64,000 nt of DNA. Source: Thiohalocapsa sp963698775 (GTDB lineage: Bacteria > Pseudomonadota > Gammaproteobacteria > Chromatiales > Chromatiaceae). Of this stretch, positions 25,907 through 35,457 are shown piece after piece. The notes beneath the pieces are model-generated. The model did no database searches. It saw nothing but the letters and a program-made list of their open reading frames with translations, and was not told the DNA's origin. The translations under genes and the position numbers were made by a program. Positions within the stretch are counted from its first letter, which is position 1; every line of letters starts with the position of its first letter. The DNA lies in contig CAVOSE010000072.1 in the NCBI GenBank assembly GCA_963698775.1, forward strand, positions 1 to 64,000, in the 5' to 3' direction.

Positions 25907-27076
25907 GTGGGTTTAGCATTGAATTCATACATCAATAGCCTCGGGTCTATGCTGCTTTGCCTTGCCGCCAGTGCGGCGATCGCCGGGGATGCGGCCATGC
26001 TGCCCGGCACGGACGAGATCAGCGAAACCGAAACCGCGGTGATCGACGCTGCCGCCGTGGCGGACATCGACACGCTGTTGGATCGGCTTGCTGACAACCG
26101 CGTGGTGTTCGTTGGTGAGTCACACGACCGCTACGAAGATCATTTGAACCAACTCGCCATCATTGCCGGCCTGCGGGCGCGGGGCAAGGACCTCGCCATC
26201 GGCATGGAATTCTTCCAGCAGCCGTTTCAGCCGCATCTCGATGCCTTCGTCGCCGGCGAGCTCGGCGAAGGCGATTTGCTGCGTCAAACCGAGTATTTCG
26301 AGCGTTGGCGCTTCGATTACCGGTTGTACCGGCCCATCTTGCGTTTCGCCCGTGACAACGGCATTCCATTGGTGGCGCTGAACCTAGAGAAGGAGATTAC
26401 AGATCAGGTGGGCGATGGCGGCATCGCGTCCCTGAGTGCAGCCGACGCAAGCCGCATTCCGGCGGACATCGAGCGCGACAACGATGAGTACCGCAACTAT
26501 ATGAAAGCGGTGTTCGACATGCATCCGAAAGGCGAGGATGCGGACTTCGAGCATTTCCTGGACGTGCAGTTGCTGTGGGACGAGGGCATGGCCGAGCGTG
26601 CCGCGCGCTATCTACAGGCGCATCCTGACAAGACCTTGGTCGTGCTGGCCGGCTCCGGCCATGTCGAGTATGGTCGTGGCATTCCATCGCGGCTGCAGCG
26701 GCGCCTGCCGTTGCCCTCGGCGACGGTGATCAACGGCACGCTGCGTTCGTTCGATCCGAAGATGGCCGACTTTATCCTTTACCCGCGTGAGGTCGCGCTG
26801 CCCAAGACCGGGCTGCTCGGTGTCATGCTCGACACCGAATCCGACGGTGAGGGCATCGGGGTGCAGGGCTTCGCCGAGAACAGTGGTGCCAAGACCGCCG
26901 GTGTCGAGGAGGGCGATCGCATCGTGCGGGTCGCCGATATCCCCGTCGATGGATATGCCGACATCCGGATTGCGTTGATGGACCGTCTCCCAGGTGAAAA
27001 ACTGCCGGTGGAGATTTTGCGCAAGCCCTTGCTTGGCGATCCGGAGCGCCTCCAGTTCGAGGTGGAGTTGCATTAG
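25907..27076 (+). CDS. ChaN-like haem-binding-family protein fused to a PDZ domain
   Basis: A 389-residue exported protein. Residues ~50-290 are the ChaN/DUF399 domain: VVFVGESHDRYEDHLNQLAI, AIGMEFFQQPFQPHLDAFV, LLWDEGMAERAARYL and VVLAGSGHVEYG. Residues ~300-385 form a PDZ domain (GVQGFAENSGAKTAGVEEGD, RIVRVADIPVDGYADI). ChaN of Campylobacter is a haem-binding lipoprotein, but most bacterial members are uncharacterised. A signal peptide (MLLCLAASAAIAGDA) is visible; the start could be GTG 25907 or ATG 25949. It is divergent from the M1 peptidase with 97 bp between. Confidence 0.85.
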   Translation: MGLALNSYINSLGSMLLCLAASAAIAGDAAMLPGTDEISETETAVIDAAAVADIDTLLDRLADNRVVFVGESHDRYEDHLNQLAIIAGLRARGKDLAIGMEFFQQPFQPHLDAFVAGELGEGDLLRQTEYFERWRFDYRLYRPILRFARDNGIPLVALNLEKEITDQVGDGGIASLSAADASRIPADIERDNDEYRNYMKAVFDMHPKGEDADFEHFLDVQLLWDEGMAERAARYLQAHPDKTLVVLAGSGHVEYGRGIPSRLQRRLPLPSATVINGTLRSFDPKMADFILYPREVALPKTGLLGVMLDTESDGEGIGVQGFAENSGAKTAGVEEGDRIVRVADIPVDGYADIRIALMDRLPGEKLPVEILRKPLLGDPERLQFEVELH

Positions 27077-27090
27077 CGTGTGAACCGGGA

Positions 27091-27112
27091 GCGCCGGTTT
27101 TCGAACCGGCGC
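27091..27112 (+). other. Perfect hairpin with TTCG loop after chaN-like gene
   Basis: GCGCCGGTT-TTCG-AACCGGCGC: a 9-bp GC stem with a stable tetraloop, 15 bases after the stop. No T-run follows, so it may act as an mRNA 3' stabiliser rather than a true terminator. Confidence 0.5.
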
Positions 27113-27188
27113 GTTGCAGGCGGTCGACGGCAAAGAAAGCGATGGTCCCGGTGAACCAAGATTTAGCAGCTCGCGTCGAGCCTCTACT

Positions 27189-27208
27189 CGCGACTGAAGT
27201 CGCCCCTT
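27189..27208. repeat. REP-like palindrome
   Basis: CGCGACTGAAGTCGCCCCTT, a diverged copy of the family at 7007 and 57569, in the gap between the ChaN-like and trhP genes. Confidence 0.55.
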
Positions 27209-27332
27209 GTACGCCCAGAGCAACTGCCGGATTACGGGTCAGGCCAACGGGCCCGCCTCCCGGGGCGCCGCGGCATCGACTGAAACATCGTCTCTCTGAC
27301 TCCTTGCAAAGTAGCGCGAAAATTTCACTTCT

Positions 27333-28709
27333 ATGCCTAAACCCGCGCCCCGCCCCCCAGAACTACTAGCCCCCGCCGGCACGCTGAAAAACCTCCGTTA
27401 TGCGTTGGCCTACGGGGCCGATGCGGTGTATGCCGGCGTGCCGCGTTACAGCCTTCGGGTGCGCAACAACGATTTTGATCTCGACAATCTCGCCGCCGGC
27501 ATCGCGTTGACCCACGCACAGGGTCGGCGTTTCTACTTGGCCGCCAACGTCATGCCCCATGGCGCCAAGTTGAGGACCTTCCTTGACGATATGGCGCCCG
27601 TGGCGGAGCTGGCGCCGGATGCGCTGATCATGGCCGATCCAGGGCTGATCATGCTGGTGCGTGAGCGTTGGCCGGAACTGGAAATTCACCTGTCGGTGCA
27701 GGCCAACACCACGAATGCCGCCGCTGTGCGCTTCTGGCAACAGCAGGGCGTGGCGCGCGTGATCTTGTCTCGAGAATTGTCGCTTGCGGAGATTGCGGAG
27801 ATTCGTGACGCCTGCCCGGATATCGCGTTGGAGGTGTTCGTGCATGGTGCGCTGTGCATCGCCTACTCCGGCCGTTGTCTGCTCTCGGGCTACTTCAACC
27901 ATCGCGATGCCAACCAAGGCACCTGCACCAATGCCTGCCGCTGGGAATACCGGGTCGCGCGTGCCGAGGGGCAGCCCGCGTGCGGTGATGGGATGGCCGC
28001 GGCGCAGTCTGCCCACGGCGTGCCGATTGCCGCCGATGACCTGCTGCATGCTATGCCGGCGGACGCCAATGCGCGACATCCTGCCGCCGACGAGGTCTGG
28101 CTACTGGAGGAGGCGCAACGCCCGGGCGAGTACATGCCGGTGTTCGAGGACGAGAACGGCACCTACATCATGAACGCTCGCGATCTGCGGGCGGTGGAGC
28201 ATGTACAGCAACTCGCTGCGATGGGCATCGATTGCCTCAAGATCGAGGGCCGGACCAAGTCTCACTACTACGCCGCCCGCACCGCCCGGGTGTATCGCCA
28301 GGCGATCGATGACGCGGTCGCTGGCAAGGCGTTCCAACGTGAGTTGCTGACCGAGTTGGAGGGTCTTGCAAATCGTGGCTATACCGAGGGTTTTTATCGC
28401 CGACATGCGCCCGCGGAGCTGCAGAACTATACCGACGGCGCGTCGCGTAATCAGCGGCGCATCTTCGTTGGGGAGGTGCTGACGCATGACCCGGCGACGG
28501 GGCTGGCCGAGGTCGATGTCAAGAATCGATTCGACATCGGCGACGAGTTGGAACTGATCACGCCGCGCGGCAGCGAGCACTTTCGGCTCGACGCCTTGAC
28601 AGCACTTGACGGATGTCCCTTGGAGGCCGCATTGGGCTCTGGCTGGCGGGTGCTGGTGCGGATGCCGGTGGCGGACGCAAGCATGGGATTGATTGCGCGT
28701 GTGCTGTAG
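27333..28709 (+). CDS. trhP: tRNA 5-hydroxyuridine synthesis protein TrhP (peptidase U32 family)
   Basis: A 458-residue U32-family protein. The TIM-barrel-like start is ELLAPAGTLKNLRYALAYGA; the family signature is EVFVHGALCIAYSGRCLLSG; cysteines at CTNACRW and elsewhere may bind a cluster, as proposed for TrhP (YegQ). YegQ/TrhP hydroxylates U34 of tRNAs from prephenate-derived chemistry to make ho5U, the precursor of cmo5U. It is a true housekeeping protein, not a peptidase despite its name. It stands as a single gene between two palindromic elements and the amidase-like gene. Confidence 0.9.
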   Translation: MPKPAPRPPELLAPAGTLKNLRYALAYGADAVYAGVPRYSLRVRNNDFDLDNLAAGIALTHAQGRRFYLAANVMPHGAKLRTFLDDMAPVAELAPDALIMADPGLIMLVRERWPELEIHLSVQANTTNAAAVRFWQQQGVARVILSRELSLAEIAEIRDACPDIALEVFVHGALCIAYSGRCLLSGYFNHRDANQGTCTNACRWEYRVARAEGQPACGDGMAAAQSAHGVPIAADDLLHAMPADANARHPAADEVWLLEEAQRPGEYMPVFEDENGTYIMNARDLRAVEHVQQLAAMGIDCLKIEGRTKSHYYAARTARVYRQAIDDAVAGKAFQRELLTELEGLANRGYTEGFYRRHAPAELQNYTDGASRNQRRIFVGEVLTHDPATGLAEVDVKNRFDIGDELELITPRGSEHFRLDALTALDGCPLEAALGSGWRVLVRMPVADASMGLIARVL

Positions 28710-28813
28710 CCCGGGACACCGCATCCTGATGGTGGGGCAAGCTGTGTCGGCCAAACGGGAAACGGCTCGCCTTCTCGGGTATCCTCCGTGGGCAGTCAAC
28801 CAGCGGCACGACA

Positions 28814-30430
28814 ATGAAAATGTTGCGACATCGCCTGCGGGCGCTGAGCATGACCCTTTGTTTACTCATCGGTGTCTCAGATCTGAACCACGCGGGCGAA
28901 GCCGCTGAGCCGGATGAGCCCGCCTTCGGCTTGGTCGAGGCCGATCTCGCAACCATTCAGGCTGCGTTCGACGCGGAAAGCCTGAGCGCCGCGGTGCTAA
29001 CGCTCGCCTACCTCGATCGTATCGACGCGCTCGATGTCGAAGGGCCCCGTCTCAATAGCTTGATCTCGGTCGATGCCGAGGTTCTGGCTGAGGCGCGCGC
29101 GCTGGATGCGGAACGCGCCAAGAAAGGGCCTCGGGGTCCTTTGCATGGCGTTCCCATTGTGGTCAAGGACTCGGTCGACAGTGTCGGCCTGCCGACCACC
29201 GGTGGCTCCGCTGCATTGCGCGGGCACGAGCCCTTCTACGATGCCACCGTCGTCGCCCGTCTCCGAGACGCCGGTGCAATCGTGCTCGGTAAGGCGAATC
29301 TGAGTGAGCTTCAATTGCCCTTCGGACGCTACGGCTACAGCTCCGCCGGCGGTCAGACGCGCAATCCTTACAATCTGCGCCGCACTCCACATAGCTGTGC
29401 GGCCGCAGCGGCGGTCGCGGCAAACCTCGCGGTGCTTGGCGTTGGCACCGATACCGTCGGAGAACTGAGAGGCTCCGCTTCAGTGAGTGCTCTAGTTGGC
29501 ATCAGGCCCACGCTCGGTCTCACCAGTCGCGCGGGTGTGATTCCGACCGCGCTATCGCTGGATGTGACCGGGCCGTTGGCGCGCTCCGTGCGCGATGCCG
29601 CGATCATGCTCGATGTGATGGCCGGTGCCGATGAGGCCGATCCGCGCACCGCCGAGCGGGTGTCTGTCGCGACCTTGGGTTACACCGACGCCCTGGACGC
29701 CGACGCGCTCAAGGACGCGCGCATCGGCATCCTTGCGCAGTACAAGGGCGGTAATCGCGAGGTCGATGCTGCATTTCAACAAAGCCTGAAGACACTGAAG
29801 GCGCAGGGCGCGGTGACCATTGAGGTCAAACTGCCCGAGGAGCTGGACGCCGGCTGGCAGGACATGCTCGGCCGGGTCCTGGAGACCGAGCTGCGCGATC
29901 AACTCGGCGCCTATCTGCGTAACACCGAGGAGGGCATGCCGCACAGCCTGGCGGACCTGCTGCGGATGAGCGAATCGCCCCTGATCGCGGGTTCCGATAG
30001 CCCGGTCCATTCTGGCCGGCTCGGCGCTTATCGCAACGCCTTGCAGAGCCCAGGACTCGCGAATCTGACCTATCTCGACATCCTCTCTTACCGCATGCCG
30101 GCGGCGCGTGCCGCGCTGCTCGCCTTGTTGGACGGGAAGGAGCTGGATGCCCTGGCCATGCCAACCTTGCTCTGTCCGGCGGCATCACTGCTCGACGACT
30201 ACGACAGCAGTTATGAATGCGATGTCGACGACCCGGCTCGGACAGCCTACCTCGCATCGGCGACGGGCTTCCCGGAGATCACCCTGCCGATGGGCTTCAG
30301 CGAGCAAGGTCTGCCTTTGGGCCTATCGCTGCTTGGTCGTCCCTTTAGCGAAGCACGGCTGATCGCTTTGGCCTATGCCTTGGAACAAGCCGAGCCACAC
30401 CGCCGGCCGCCGGATCTTGCGGCCGAATGA
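28814..30430 (+). CDS. Secreted amidase-signature protein lacking the catalytic serines
   Basis: A 538-residue protein with a signal peptide (LRALSMTLCLLIGVSDLNHA). The amidase-signature fold is clear: PLHGVPIVVKDSVDSVGLPT with the triad Lys118, RNPYNLRRTP, then VAANLAVLGVGTDT. The Gly/Ser loop that normally reads GGSSGGS is HSCAAAAA and two residues shorter, so the cis-Ser position is lost or displaced. The nucleophile motif GTDTGGSIRGPAS reads GTDTVGELRGSAS, with Glu217 in place of the Ser. The fold is otherwise full length. It probably cannot hydrolyse amides by the normal Ser-cisSer-Lys mechanism; role unknown. Confidence 0.85.
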   Translation: MKMLRHRLRALSMTLCLLIGVSDLNHAGEAAEPDEPAFGLVEADLATIQAAFDAESLSAAVLTLAYLDRIDALDVEGPRLNSLISVDAEVLAEARALDAERAKKGPRGPLHGVPIVVKDSVDSVGLPTTGGSAALRGHEPFYDATVVARLRDAGAIVLGKANLSELQLPFGRYGYSSAGGQTRNPYNLRRTPHSCAAAAAVAANLAVLGVGTDTVGELRGSASVSALVGIRPTLGLTSRAGVIPTALSLDVTGPLARSVRDAAIMLDVMAGADEADPRTAERVSVATLGYTDALDADALKDARIGILAQYKGGNREVDAAFQQSLKTLKAQGAVTIEVKLPEELDAGWQDMLGRVLETELRDQLGAYLRNTEEGMPHSLADLLRMSESPLIAGSDSPVHSGRLGAYRNALQSPGLANLTYLDILSYRMPAARAALLALLDGKELDALAMPTLLCPAASLLDDYDSSYECDVDDPARTAYLASATGFPEITLPMGFSEQGLPLGLSLLGRPFSEARLIALAYALEQAEPHRRPPDLAAE

Positions 30431-30480
30431 GCCGCCCTCGGGAGCGCGGGTATCTTGCCGGCCGCGGTGCGAAACCAGAC

Positions 30481-31203
30481 TCAAACTGACTCAGCGGGAC
30501 CGACCGCGCACACTTCGACCGCATTGTCTTCAATGACCCAGACGACATCGACGTCGAACAGGCGCAGCGCGAAGCGACGTCGCTCGGGGTAGCGGTCCAT
30601 ATAGCCGGGGCGGGGATCCTGGGCGATGACCTGCTCGATCAGTTCGCGCAGCCGCAAGCGGCCGTCCGGGTCATGCGCCGCGATGCCGGCGACCGCCCCG
30701 TCGCTGAAGCGGACTGGCCACTGGGTTGCTGGTGATGCGCGTGCGAAGCCGCCGCTGGCCTCCGCGATGCTGTCCGCGTAGGGCACGTAGGGCTTGATAT
30801 CGAGCACGGGGGTACCGTCCAGCAGATCGACGCCACGTAGCCGCAGCGCCAGACCGCCCGCGGTGCGCTCCAAGCCCTGATGTGCCACCGCCGATAGACC
30901 GATGGGGTTTGGTCGGTAGGGCGCGCGGCTGGCGAATACGCCCACCTTTTGACGCCCGCCCAGCCGCGGCGGGCGCACCGTCGGCCGCCAGCCGGCGTCG
31001 AGACAGTCTTGATGAAAGACGAACAGCAGCCAGACGTGGGAGAAGCCGTCGAGCCCGGCGAAGGCGGCCTCCTGCGCATAGGGCGGCAACAGTTCCAGCC
31101 GCGCCTCGGCCGCATCCACCAGCCGCGGCTGGCGCGGAATACCGAACTTGCCGGTGAACGGAGAGCGGATGATGCCGATCGGTTCGAACTGGAAGGCGGG
31201 CAT
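30481..31203 (-). CDS. trmO: tRNA (adenine(37)-N6)-methyltransferase TrmO
   Basis: A 240-residue TsaA/TrmO-type beta-barrel protein: FEPIGIIRSPFTGKFGIPRQ at the N-terminus, LDGFSHVWLLFVFH, KVGVFASRAPYRPNPIGLSA (the SAM-binding ASRxPxRPNPIG motif) and VLDIKPYVPYADS. TrmO uses SAM to methylate t6A37 of tRNA-Thr, giving m6t6A37. Length matches E. coli TrmO (235). Convergent with the amidase-like gene. TrhP lies two genes away on the other strand, so two tRNA-modification genes share the neighbourhood. Confidence 0.92.
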   Translation of the reverse strand: MPAFQFEPIGIIRSPFTGKFGIPRQPRLVDAAEARLELLPPYAQEAAFAGLDGFSHVWLLFVFHQDCLDAGWRPTVRPPRLGGRQKVGVFASRAPYRPNPIGLSAVAHQGLERTAGGLALRLRGVDLLDGTPVLDIKPYVPYADSIAEASGGFARASPATQWPVRFSDGAVAGIAAHDPDGRLRLRELIEQVIAQDPRPGYMDRYPERRRFALRLFDVDVVWVIEDNAVEVCAVGPAESV

Positions 31204-31209
31204 CTCTTA

Positions 31210-31260
31210 GAAGTTTGAAGTTTGAAGGATTTGAAGGATGAAGGGTGACGGGTGACGGGT
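31210..31260. repeat. Short imperfect tandem repeat (TTTGAAG / GGGTGAC)
   Basis: Runs of GAAGTTTGAAG and GGTGACGGGTGACGGGT lie between trmO and purL. A related run (GGGTGAAGGGTGAAGGG) occurs at 41126-41150, so the motif is dispersed. Confidence 0.6.
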
Positions 31261-31338
31261 TGGCATGCCTGTTGGGGGCCTGTGGCGTATCATTCAGCGG
31301 TGTTTGTCTTTGCCGTCCCTTGAACGGAGTCTTCCGTG

Positions 31339-34300
31339 ATGCTTTGTCTGCGTGGTGCCCCCGCACTCTCTGATTTCCGTCTTGCTAAGCTGACCGCAAG
31401 GTTACGCGAGGTTGGGCTCGTCGATGTTAGGCTTTTCGCCGAGTTCATGCATTTCGCCGATCTTGAGCGGCCATTGGAGGCCGGGGAACAGCCGGTGTTG
31501 GAGGCGTTGCTGCGCTATGGCCCGAGCGTTCCGGCGGAGCGCGACGAGGCCGAGGGTCGGCTGGTGTTGGTGGTGCCGCGGCCCGGCACGATCTCGCCTT
31601 GGTCGTCGAAGGCGACGGATATTGCGCACAACAGTGGCTTGACGCGGGTGCGGCGCCTGGAGCGGGGCACCGCCTTCTATTTGTCGGGCGACGGCATCGA
31701 TGAGTCGATGTTGCAGATCGCCGCGGGCCTGCTGCATGACCGCATGACGGAGATCGCGCTGTTCGACCTGGCCGATGCCGACCGGCTGTTTCGGCAGGCC
31801 GAGCCGCGTCCATGTACAAGCGTCGACCTGCTGAGCGGCGGGCGCGACGCGTTGGTGGCCGCCAACGGCGCGTTGGGGCTGGCCCTGTCCGACGACGAGA
31901 TCGACTACCTGGTCGAGAGCTTCGGCGCGCTGGGCCGCAACCCTACCGATATCGAGCTGATGATGTTCGCGCAGGCCAACTCCGAGCACTGCCGGCACAA
32001 GATCTTCAATGCCGACTGGATCATCGACGGTGAACCGCAACCGCTGTCGCTGTTCGCGATGATCCGCAACACCACCGAGCGTGCGCCCGACGGTGTCTTG
32101 TCGGCCTACAAGGACAACGCCGCGGTGATCGAGGGCTGGCCGGGCAACCGCTTCATGGCCTTGCCGGACGGCGGTGTCTATGGCCGCAGCGCCGAGCCGG
32201 TGCAGATCCTGATGAAGGTGGAGACCCATAATCATCCCACCGCCATCGCGCCGGACCCCGGCGCAGCCACCGGCTCCGGTGGCGAGATCCGCGACGAGGG
32301 CGCCACCGGTCGCGGCTCCAAGCCGAAGGCCGGCCTGTGCGGCTTCTCCGTCTCGAACCTGCGGATACCGGGCTTCGAGCAGCCCTGGGAACAGGCGTCG
32401 GAACAGGACTGGGGTCGGCCGGCGCGCATCGTCTCTGCGCTGGACATCATGCTGGAGGGCCCCATCGGCGCCGCCGCCTTCAATAACGAGTTCGGCCGGC
32501 CGAACCTGGCAGGCTGGTTTCGCACCTTCGAGCAGCGGGTGCCGGCCGTCGCGGGTTCCGGCGCCGAGCATGAACTGCGCGGTTATCACAAACCCATCAT
32601 GCTCGCCGGCGGCGTCGGCAATATCCGCGCCGAGCACGTCGAAAAGTCCGCGTTTCCGGCCGGTACACCGCTGGTGGTGCTGGGCGGCCCGGCGATGCTG
32701 ATCGGCCTCGGTGGCGGTGCCGCATCGAGCATGGCCAGCGGCGCGTCCGCCGAGGATTTGGACTTTGCGTCGGTGCAGCGCGCCAATCCGGAAATGGAGC
32801 GTCGCTGTCAGGAGGTCATTGACCGCTGTTGGGCACGCGGCGATGCCAACCCGATCCTGTTCATCCACGACGTCGGCGCCGGCGGCCTGTCCAACGCGCT
32901 ACCGGAATTGGTGCATGACGGGGCCATCGGGGCTGCGGGTGAGGGTACCGGCGGCGGTCGCTTCGAACTGCGGCGGGTGCCGAACGCCGATGCCGGCCTG
33001 TCGCCGATGGAGATCTGGTGCAACGAGGCGCAGGAACGCTATGTGCTGGCGGTGGCGCGCGAACGGTTGGCCGAGTTCGAGGCCATCTGTGCCCGCGAGC
33101 GTTGCCCCTATGCCGTGGTCGGCGAGGCCGGCGCCGAGCCCCAGCTGACGGTTGCCGATGCGCACTTCGACAACGCCCCCATCGACATGCCCATGGGCCT
33201 GCTGTTCGGCAAGCCGCCGAAGATGCTGCGCGACGTGACCAGTAGGCAGCCTCCGGCGCCGGCCTTTTCCAGCGCGGACCTGGACCTGGCGGATGCGGTG
33301 CGGCGCGTCCTGCGCTTGCCGACGGTGGCGGACAAGACCTTTCTCATCAGCATCGGCGACCGCAGCATCACCGGTCTGGTCGCCCGCGACCAGATGGTCG
33401 GCCCCTGGCAGGTGCCGGTGGCGGACTGCGCGGTGACGCTGACCGACTACGACGGCATCACCGGCGAGGCCATGGCGCTTGGCGAACGCACGCCGCTGGG
33501 CTTGCTGGATGCCCCAGCCTCGGGCCGTATGGCGGTGGCTGAGGCGATCACCAACATCGCCGCCGCGCCCATCGCGCGACTCGGCGACATCAAACTCTCC
33601 GCCAACTGGATGGCCGCCGCCGGTCATCCCGGTGAGGACGCCCGCCTGTATGAGACCGTGCGCGCGGTGGGTATGGAACTGTGCCCGGCGCTCGGCATCG
33701 CGATCCCGGTGGGCAAGGACTCCATGAGCATGAAGACGGTCTGGCAAAGACCCGGAAAGGGTTCCGGCGCGGACGGCGGCGAGCGTCTGGAAATGACCGC
33801 GCCGCTGTCGCTGATCGTCTCGGCCTTCGCGCCGGTGACCGATGCCCGGCGCTGCCTGACGCCGCAATTGCGCACCGTCTTTGGCGAGACCGAGCTAATT
33901 CTCATCGACCTCGGACGCGGACGGAATCGGCTGGGTGGCTCCTGCCTGGCCCAGGTATACGGACTGATCGGCAACGAACCGCCGGACCTGGACGAACCCG
34001 GTCTGCTGGCAGGCCTGTTCAGCGCCATCCAGGCGCTCAACGCCCAGGGCTGGCTGCTGGCCTACCACGATCGCTCCGACGGCGGTCTGCTCGTGACCCT
34101 GTGTGAGATGGCCTTTGCCGGGCGCTGCGGCATCGACATCAACATCGATATAGCCCTGCGGCAGGGCGCCGATCCGGTCGCGGCCCTGTTCGCCGAGGAA
34201 TTGGGCGCCGTGGTGCAGGTGCGCCGGGAAGACGTCCAGCCGGTGCTGGCGCTGTTGTCGGAGCACGGGCTCGGCGACTGCTGCCGCGTCGTCGGTGTGC

Positions 34301-35331
34301 TTACCGAGAGCGACCGCATCGTCATCCGCGATGCCGATGCGACGCTGCTCGACGCGAGCCGCGCCGACCTGCAACGGTTGTGGTCCGAGACCAGTTGGCA
34401 GATGCAGCGCCTGCGCGACAACCCGGACTGCGCCGACGAGGAGCACGCCCGCATCGACACCGACGACCCCGGCCTGCACGCGGCGTTGGGCTTCGATCCG
34501 GCCGACGACCTGACCGCGCCGCTGACGGCCGCCATGGTCAATAGTGGCGCGCGACCGCGCCTGGCGGTGCTGCGCGAGCAGGGCGTCAACGGCCAGATCG
34601 AGATGGCCGCCGCGTTCGACCGCGCCGGCTTCGAATGCGTCGACGTGCACATGTCCGACATCATCGCCGGCCGGGTCGAACTCACCGGTTTCAAGGGCCT
34701 CGCCGCCTGCGGCGGTTTCAGTTATGGCGACGTGCTGGGTGCCGGCGAGGGCTGGGCCAAGACCATCCTGTTCAACCCGCGGGCGCGGGAGCAGTTCCAG
34801 GCCTTCTTCGAGCGCGCAGACAGCTTCGCGCTGGGCGTTTGCAACGGCTGCCAGATGCTCGCCAACCTGCGTGAGCTGATCCCCGGCAGCGCCCACTGGC
34901 CGCATTTTGTGCGCAACCGCTCCGAGCAGTTCGAGGCCCGCTTCGTGCTAGTCGAGGTGCTTCCGTCGCCGTCGATCCTGCTGCAGGGTATGGCCGGCTC
35001 GCGCATGCCCATCGCCGTCGCCCACGGCGAGGGCCGTGCCGAATTCCGCGATGCCGAGCAACTGGCCGCGGCCCAGCCCCTGGTCACCCTGCGCTATGTC
35101 GAGACCGCGGGCGAACCGGGCCGGATCGGGGCCGAGCACTATCCCGCCAACCCGAACGGCTCGCCGCTGGGCATCACCGGCCTGACCAGTTTGGATGGCC
35201 GCGTCACCATCATGATGCCCCACCCCGAACGCGTTTTCCGCAGCGTGCAGCATTCATGGCACCCGGACCACTGGGGTGAGGACGGCCCCTGGCTCAGGCT
35301 GTTCCGAAATGCGCGGGTGTGGGTCAATTAG
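31339..35331 (+). CDS. purL: Phosphoribosylformylglycinamidine synthase (PurL, single-chain)
   Basis: A 1330-residue enzyme; ATG 31339 preferred over GTG 31336 (ACGGAGT upstream). It converts FGAR, ATP and glutamine to FGAM in step four of purine synthesis. The N-terminal linker domain is followed by the FGAM synthetase domains (MMFAQANSEHCRHKIFNADW; metal and ATP residues around VETHNHPTAIAPDPGAATGS) and a C-terminal glutamine amidotransferase (SYGDVLGAGEGWA; nucleophile in FALGVCNGCQM; His/Glu in MMPHPERVF). The length matches single-chain PurL of proteobacteria (~1295). Intact throughout. Confidence 0.97.
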   Translation: MLCLRGAPALSDFRLAKLTARLREVGLVDVRLFAEFMHFADLERPLEAGEQPVLEALLRYGPSVPAERDEAEGRLVLVVPRPGTISPWSSKATDIAHNSGLTRVRRLERGTAFYLSGDGIDESMLQIAAGLLHDRMTEIALFDLADADRLFRQAEPRPCTSVDLLSGGRDALVAANGALGLALSDDEIDYLVESFGALGRNPTDIELMMFAQANSEHCRHKIFNADWIIDGEPQPLSLFAMIRNTTERAPDGVLSAYKDNAAVIEGWPGNRFMALPDGGVYGRSAEPVQILMKVETHNHPTAIAPDPGAATGSGGEIRDEGATGRGSKPKAGLCGFSVSNLRIPGFEQPWEQASEQDWGRPARIVSALDIMLEGPIGAAAFNNEFGRPNLAGWFRTFEQRVPAVAGSGAEHELRGYHKPIMLAGGVGNIRAEHVEKSAFPAGTPLVVLGGPAMLIGLGGGAASSMASGASAEDLDFASVQRANPEMERRCQEVIDRCWARGDANPILFIHDVGAGGLSNALPELVHDGAIGAAGEGTGGGRFELRRVPNADAGLSPMEIWCNEAQERYVLAVARERLAEFEAICARERCPYAVVGEAGAEPQLTVADAHFDNAPIDMPMGLLFGKPPKMLRDVTSRQPPAPAFSSADLDLADAVRRVLRLPTVADKTFLISIGDRSITGLVARDQMVGPWQVPVADCAVTLTDYDGITGEAMALGERTPLGLLDAPASGRMAVAEAITNIAAAPIARLGDIKLSANWMAAAGHPGEDARLYETVRAVGMELCPALGIAIPVGKDSMSMKTVWQRPGKGSGADGGERLEMTAPLSLIVSAFAPVTDARRCLTPQLRTVFGETELILIDLGRGRNRLGGSCLAQVYGLIGNEPPDLDEPGLLAGLFSAIQALNAQGWLLAYHDRSDGGLLVTLCEMAFAGRCGIDINIDIALRQGADPVAALFAEELGAVVQVRREDVQPVLALLSEHGLGDCCRVVGVLTESDRIVIRDADATLLDASRADLQRLWSETSWQMQRLRDNPDCADEEHARIDTDDPGLHAALGFDPADDLTAPLTAAMVNSGARPRLAVLREQGVNGQIEMAAAFDRAGFECVDVHMSDIIAGRVELTGFKGLAACGGFSYGDVLGAGEGWAKTILFNPRAREQFQAFFERADSFALGVCNGCQMLANLRELIPGSAHWPHFVRNRSEQFEARFVLVEVLPSPSILLQGMAGSRMPIAVAHGEGRAEFRDAEQLAAAQPLVTLRYVETAGEPGRIGAEHYPANPNGSPLGITGLTSLDGRVTIMMPHPERVFRSVQHSWHPDHWGEDGPWLRLFRNARVWVN

Positions 35332-35457
35332 CCGCTTAGTTCCAACGATTGGTCAACAAACCTCAACCGACGCTGATCGGTTGCGACTATCGCGGCTGGG
35401 TCGTGGCTTGCCTCTATGCCTGCCGCGCGGTACATGCGTACGAGACAGCGACTGGAC

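Noticed and set aside
31402..32868. A 488-codon open frame on the minus strand inside purL
   Set aside because: It is the antisense shadow of a GC-rich gene; the translation lacks domains and the purL frame is complete.
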